Made by a program: the position numbers and the translations under genes. Source: Euryarchaeota archaeon UBA39 (GTDB lineage: Archaea > Thermoplasmatota > Poseidoniia > Poseidoniales > Thalassarchaeaceae). Taken from it: a DNA stretch of 11,075 bases. Each line of letters opens with the position of its first letter. Position 1 is the first letter of the stretch. The notes under the pieces are model-generated. The model did no database searches and was not told where the DNA came from. It saw only the letters and a program-made list of their open reading frames with translations. Positions 7,402 to 11,075 of the stretch are shown one piece after another. The stretch spans positions 1 to 11,075 of the forward strand of contig DAQW01000116.1 in NCBI GenBank assembly GCA_002503045.1. Reading direction: 5' to 3'.

Positions 7402-8067
7402 TCACTCTTCTTCATTCTGAAGTCCGCCAATCATGTCCATCAACATCTTTCGTTCATTATCATCGATAATTCCGTCTTCAAGGGCTGAATCGATAGCCTG
7501 AAACTGCTCATCTGAGAATCCAAGAGGAGTAGCAGCATGGTGAATTAGGATTCTTTCGGCTTCACTCACCTGACCATCTGCTAGGGCAGAATTAATGGCA
7601 GCAATTGTAGCAATACGTGAAATCTCAGGATCATTAAGATCTAGAATCTTAGCAATCTCTGATAATTCAGCTACTTCATCTTCAGTTAGTATTCCATCAC
7701 TGAAAGCTTGCTCATATGCAAATTGAAGGAAAGAGCGGTATTCAGACGGATGTAATAGAACATCTCGAATAAGGCTGTAATCAACAGATGGATTTGAGTC
7801 TCCATTCAAGAGGGCCGCTGTAGATCTTCTGGTCTCCTTAACCATCATATCCTTCAAACCATGTCCAATCCAAGCTATACCTAGACCAACGACACCCCCT
7901 GCAATCCATCTCATTGCACTGTCATCTAGTAAATCACCGGGATGAAACAACCGATGCAAACCAATAGCAACTAGAAAACATCCCCAAAAGATCTCTACCC
8001 AATCATTGACATCAGGTTCTTCCTCTAAATTCTGAAGGACATCGGTCGCTCCTTCGCCTGCATCCAT
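7402..8067 (-). CDS. TerB-like domain protein with two N-terminal membrane helices
   Basis: A membrane-anchored protein with a cytoplasmic TerB-like helical domain, numbered here from the ATG at 8067 (221 residues). Hydrophobic segments at about 23-41 (WVEIFWGCFLVAIGLHRLF) and 53-71 (WIAGGVVGLGIAWIGHGLK) suggest a helical hairpin. The C-terminal half has three spaced A-[FL]-x-D-G-x5-E motifs (Asp124, Asp164, Asp198), typical of TerB-like helical repeats with acidic loops. TerB family proteins are linked to tellurite resistance and stress responses and have been proposed to bind metal; the role here is unknown. The start at 8067 is preferred because AGGTG on the minus strand precedes it at good spacing. 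A GTG at 8091, right after an in-frame TAA, would add eight residues and has no ribosome binding site. The gene is convergent with the preceding operon with no intervening base, and divergent from Hel308. Confidence 0.78.
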   Translation of the reverse strand: MDAGEGATDVLQNLEEEPDVNDWVEIFWGCFLVAIGLHRLFHPGDLLDDSAMRWIAGGVVGLGIAWIGHGLKDMMVKETRRSTAALLNGDSNPSVDYSLIRDVLLHPSEYRSFLQFAYEQAFSDGILTEDEVAELSEIAKILDLNDPEISRIATIAAINSALADGQVSEAERILIHHAATPLGFSDEQFQAIDSALEDGIIDDNERKMLMDMIGGLQNEEE

Positions 8068-8071
8068 GAAC

Positions 8072-8076
8072 CACCT
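8072..8076 (-). promoter_or_regulatory. Ribosome binding site AGGTG that decides the TerB-like start
   Basis: AGGTG on the minus strand lies 4 nt before the ATG at 8067. Counted from AGG the gap is 6 nt, close to the 7 nt after GAGG used by two other genes here. It favours ATG 8067 over GTG 8091. Confidence 0.45.
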
Positions 8077-8091
8077 ATCGAGATTAAGCAC

Positions 8092-8156
8092 TTAGGCTAT
8101 GCGGAATCAAGACATCTCGCGTCATGCTTTAGGACAATGAAGCAATACAACAGCGC
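8092..8156. promoter_or_regulatory. Short divergent region between the TerB-like gene and Hel308
   Basis: Only 65 bp (89 bp if the TerB-like gene starts at 8067) separate two divergent genes, so the promoters must be compact. No clear TATA box is visible on either strand. The Hel308 ATG has no Shine-Dalgarno match, and the frame is closed upstream by TAG at 8130-8132, so the transcript is likely leaderless or short-leadered. Confidence 0.35.
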
Positions 8157-10673
8157 ATGGACCCCAGAGAACCCCCTACTAAGATAAGTTCTCTAGGTTT
8201 AGATTCTCGAATAGTAAATCATTTGAAACAACAAGGAATCATTACACTGCACCCCCCTCAAGCCATGGCGATAGGCCCTGCCCTAGATGGTAAGAACTTG
8301 CTTTTAGCAACCCCAACGGCGAGTGGAAAATCTCTAATTGCATATTTGGCAATTTTACAAAAACTCCGAGATGCCGAATCAGGAGAAAGGGCATTCTACA
8401 TTGTCCCACTAAAGGCCCTAGCTACTGAAAAAGTCGAAGAACTAAGCAATCTCGCTGAAACAGTTGGACTATCAGTAGGTATAGCAATTGGTGATCGTGA
8501 TGGCGAATCAGGAGGCATTGAAAATTCAGATATTGTAGTCTGTACCTCTGAAAAATTAGATTCAATATTGAGAAATAATCCTTCATTTTCTGAGCGTTTA
8601 AGCATCGTAATTGCAGACGAATTTCACCTGATTAATGACCCATCTAGGGGACCTACCTTGGAAGTACTTCTAGCCCGATTACGCCATCTTAATCCCGATG
8701 CCCAACGGATTGCATTATCGGCAACAGTTGGAAATCCAACAGAACTTGCAGAATGGTTAGATGCAGATTTGATCGAATCAGAATGGCGGCCTGTTAACTT
8801 ACAACAGGGAACATTGACTGGATTAAATCTTGAAATCCATAGAACAATTGGTCCAAATAATGACTTAGAATTACCTAAACCAAGGAAGTTAGAAGGAAAG
8901 CAAACAAAAATTACCAACTCAATACTTGAAGATACAATTTCAGAAGGGGGGCAAATGATTCTATTTGTAGGGACCCGCTCCTCTGCCGAAAAAGAAGCCC
9001 GAGAATTAGGTAAACAGAGAGGAAAATATCTTTCCTCAATCGAAGAATTAAATGATGAATATGAAGAATTAGAAAAATTATCAAAGAAAATTTCCAAGGG
9101 AGATGACAGTTCCAATCTTTCTGACCGTCTTTCTAACGCGATTAAAGGGGGTGTAGCATTCCACCATGCAGGACTTACAGGAAGGCAGAGAGGCATTATC
9201 GAACAAGCATTCAAAGATAGATTGCTAAAGTGTATTTGTGCCACCCCAACACTTGCGGCAGGAGTAAATCTACCTGCTCGAAGAGTAATAATTCGAGATT
9301 GGAAGAGGTGGAAAAGTGGAAGATATTCCACTATGGAAATACAACAAATGTTAGGGCGGGCTGGAAGGCCTACTTACGATGATCATGGTGAAGCATGGAT
9401 CATGGCAAAAAATGAATCTCAACGAGATATAGTTACAGAAGAATACATCTTTGGAGAACCTGAAGATGTTGAATCTCAACTTGAAAACGCATTACTATCA
9501 CATGTTCTAGCATCAATAGCTAGTGGAGGTTTAACTGATAGAGATGCTTTAGGAAGTTTCTTTGATCAGACATTACTTGCTAAACAAATTCGAAAAGATG
9601 ATTTGAAACAAAGAATTGATCGAATGATTGATTGGTTAGTTGAAAAGGAAATGGTGGTTCGAATTGGAGAAAGTAATACAGTAATGGAACGGATACAGGA
9701 AAGAGTAGACAATTTGGAGCCTGAAGATGATTGGGAAGATGAAATCCCATCATGGGCAGCAGCGGCAACCACACTAGAGGGATTAGAATGGAGTGAACCG
9801 AAAAATGAGGTTCTTCCTAAAAGAAAGGGGCCAGCAGTTTTTGGATTCAGTACAGCTGCACAAATTAGAGATAATCATCCTTTGGAAATTGAAGAAAATC
9901 CTGCAATGACATATGCTGCTACTTCTTTCGGCGAGACTATTTCCAGACTCTATCTAAATCCTGTATCAGGGCATATTCTTCGACGTGGACTTAGAAGATC
10001 AGTCAGAATAGTGCAAGGATTTGACGAGAGTAGGCAACTTCAACCTAGAAGCCTAATTCATTTGATTTCATGTGCCCCTGATTTCATATCAATGTGGGTT
10101 AAATCAAAAGAAATCGAAAAAATCGAAAATTTCTCTGAATCAATGAAATTCAATAAATTGCTAACAATTGAAGAATTAAACGAAGTTGAAATCCCAACAG
10201 ATTTAGAAAATGAAAACATGAGAATCAAGGCCCTTTGTGTACTTGAAGAATGGATGGATGAAAAAACACTAAGAGAAATTGAAGCGGAATTTGATTCACA
10301 ACCAGGGGACGTAAGAACTAGGGTTGAATTGGCAGATTGGTTACTTTTTTCTGCTAGAAGAATGCTAACCTCAGATACTGAATTAATGGAAGAAGCTGCG
10401 GAGGCAACCTCCATAGTTTCAGAATATATTTCAGAAACTCAACGAAGAATTAGATATGGGTGCAAAGCAGATATTCTCGCTCTTGTTGGAATAAGAAATG
10501 TAGGTAGAGTTAGGGCTAGAGAAATGAAAATGATTGGGATTGAAACAATTTACGACGTATCGGAAATGGGCCCAAGAGATCGTTCAAAATTAGAAGGTCT
10601 AAGAGGTTGGAGTCCCAAACTGGTAGAGAATGTAATTACAAATGCGCAACAAATTATTTCTCGGAAAAGATAA
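8157..10673 (+). CDS. hel308: Hel308-type superfamily 2 DNA helicase
   Basis: ATP-dependent 3'-5' DNA helicase of the archaeal Hel308 family, which acts on stalled replication forks. Motifs occur in order over 838 residues: Q-motif region with Gln35 (LHPPQ), Walker A ATPTASGKS (51-59), Ia PLKALATEK (84-92), Walker B ADEFHLI (153-159), III SATVGNP (188-194), a RecA2 strand QMILFVGTRS (266-275), FHHAGL (335-340), V ATPTLAAGVNLPARRV (362-377) and VI QQMLGRAGRP (396-405). Winged-helix and ratchet parts follow, and residues about 768-835 form a helix-hairpin-helix-type end (LVGIRNVGRVRA). Most Hel308 proteins have roughly 700-750 residues; the extra length lies largely at about 507-583, an acidic Trp-containing insert between the winged helix and the segment TYAATSFGETISRLYLNP. 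Motif II is DEFH rather than the more usual DEIH/DELH, a mild change. The catalytic residues are present. Cgi121 follows after 35 nt. Confidence 0.95.
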   Translation: MDPREPPTKISSLGLDSRIVNHLKQQGIITLHPPQAMAIGPALDGKNLLLATPTASGKSLIAYLAILQKLRDAESGERAFYIVPLKALATEKVEELSNLAETVGLSVGIAIGDRDGESGGIENSDIVVCTSEKLDSILRNNPSFSERLSIVIADEFHLINDPSRGPTLEVLLARLRHLNPDAQRIALSATVGNPTELAEWLDADLIESEWRPVNLQQGTLTGLNLEIHRTIGPNNDLELPKPRKLEGKQTKITNSILEDTISEGGQMILFVGTRSSAEKEARELGKQRGKYLSSIEELNDEYEELEKLSKKISKGDDSSNLSDRLSNAIKGGVAFHHAGLTGRQRGIIEQAFKDRLLKCICATPTLAAGVNLPARRVIIRDWKRWKSGRYSTMEIQQMLGRAGRPTYDDHGEAWIMAKNESQRDIVTEEYIFGEPEDVESQLENALLSHVLASIASGGLTDRDALGSFFDQTLLAKQIRKDDLKQRIDRMIDWLVEKEMVVRIGESNTVMERIQERVDNLEPEDDWEDEIPSWAAAATTLEGLEWSEPKNEVLPKRKGPAVFGFSTAAQIRDNHPLEIEENPAMTYAATSFGETISRLYLNPVSGHILRRGLRRSVRIVQGFDESRQLQPRSLIHLISCAPDFISMWVKSKEIEKIENFSESMKFNKLLTIEELNEVEIPTDLENENMRIKALCVLEEWMDEKTLREIEAEFDSQPGDVRTRVELADWLLFSARRMLTSDTELMEEAAEATSIVSEYISETQRRIRYGCKADILALVGIRNVGRVRAREMKMIGIETIYDVSEMGPRDRSKLEGLRGWSPKLVENVITNAQQIISRKR

Positions 10674-10708
10674 GGTGGTTTGAAGTTCAATTACCCTAAG
10701 CGACATAC

Positions 10709-11075
10709 ATGGAACCTGCACAAATCCCATGGTTCCCTGCTTGGGGAATTGAATTTCACAAACCTGTTGAAGATGCAAAGGATTTAGTGAAAACTTGGTT
10801 AGAAATTAGACCATCAGAAAGATGGATGATGATTTCTGGGACCGTAGCAGTTAGTGAACGTCATCTTTGGGCAGTTTGGTCTCATGCTTCTAGAAACGAA
10901 GTCTTAGGAAAAATGGTGGCGAGAACAATCGATGCTGAATTTATCAGAATCCTATCAGGAACACATCAAATTCGAGTCGCCTTTGAAAGGGCAGGGGTAA
11001 GGGATGGAGATGACCATGCATGGTTATTGCATTTGCCTGAACATCCTGGTTTTGATGAATTTGGGCAATCAAAAT
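10709..11075 (+). CDS. cgi121: Cgi121-type KEOPS complex subunit (3' truncated)
   Basis: The first 122 residues of a Cgi121-like protein; the window ends before the stop, probably 30-50 residues short. Cgi121 is the KEOPS subunit that helps bring tRNA to the complex making the t6A modification at position 37 of ANN-decoding tRNAs. Recognition rests on the segment from SERHLWAVWSHA (49-60) through ARTIDAEFIRILSGTHQI (71-88), followed by RVAFERAGVRDG (89-100). This matches the conserved [S/A]G-x-[R/H]-Q-I-x-x-A-[F/L]-x-[K/R]-x-G-[V/I] pattern of the family. The only ATG that fits is at 10709, because an in-frame TAA lies at 10697-10699. There is no ribosome binding site at useful distance. It lies 35 nt after Hel308 on the same strand, an arrangement I recall from other archaea. 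Function is confident at family level. Confidence 0.85.
   Translation, partial: MEPAQIPWFPAWGIEFHKPVEDAKDLVKTWLEIRPSERWMMISGTVAVSERHLWAVWSHASRNEVLGKMVARTIDAEFIRILSGTHQIRVAFERAGVRDGDDHAWLLHLPEHPGFDEFGQSK

Noticed and set aside
7402..8091. TerB-like gene as evidence of a tellurite-resistance island
   Set aside because: No other ter-type gene (TerC, TerD, TerY) is in the window, and the protein is membrane-tethered, unlike classical TerB.
8624..9331. 235-codon minus-strand open frame inside Hel308
   Set aside because: It lies wholly opposite conserved helicase motifs and has Ser-rich, shadow-like composition with no recognisable domain.
10673..10678. AGGTGG after the Hel308 stop as the Cgi121 ribosome binding site
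   Set aside because: It is about 30 nt before the only usable ATG (10709), too far for normal initiation, and no nearer in-frame start exists because of TAA at 10697.

Overview
The window looks like chromosomal DNA from an uncultured marine euryarchaeon. The best guess is Marine Group II (Poseidoniales) or a close relative. Archaeal origin rests on a Hel308-type repair helicase followed by a Cgi121-type KEOPS subunit. It is also supported by operon-internal genes that carry GAGG ribosome binding sites while operon-first genes do not. The lineage guess rests on moderately AT-rich, very tightly packed DNA and on large secreted, membrane-anchored proteins with Asp-rich calcium-type repeats. It is inference, not proven here.

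Layout. (1) 1-2925 (+): the 3' part of a very large surface protease gene. It has a furin/kexin-like S8 catalytic domain, a P domain, an exactly periodic thrombospondin-3-like/MopE-like repeat array, a Pro-Glu stalk, one transmembrane helix and a basic cytoplasmic tail. (2) 2932-4263 (-): an M14-family (succinylglutamate desuccinylase/aspartoacylase type) zinc enzyme, convergent with the protease after a 6-nt gap. (3) 4384-7401 (+): a three-gene operon of a hotdog thioesterase, a SprT-like zinc metalloprotein with a zinc ribbon, and a 660-residue exported membrane protein of unknown function. The gaps are 9 and 12 nt, each bearing a GAGG site. (4) 7402-8067 or 8091 (-): a membrane-anchored TerB-like protein whose stop codon directly abuts that of the operon. 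(5) 8157-10673 (+): Hel308 helicase. (6) 10709 to the window end (+): Cgi121, cut by the edge.

How the genes fit together. Hel308 (replication-fork repair) and Cgi121 (tRNA t6A synthesis) form a housekeeping pair. The SprT-like protein could also act in DNA-protein crosslink repair, but it is co-transcribed with a thioesterase and an exported protein, so its role is open. The protease and the 660-residue protein both belong to the cell surface. There is no tRNA, rRNA, CRISPR array, insertion sequence or gene-free stretch over 300 bases. The only intergenic regions of any size are two divergent ones (4264-4383 and about 8068-8156) and the 35-nt gap before Cgi121. The most notable observations are the near-complete conservation of furin's calcium/S1-pocket acidic residues in an archaeal protease and its strict 94-residue composite repeat.
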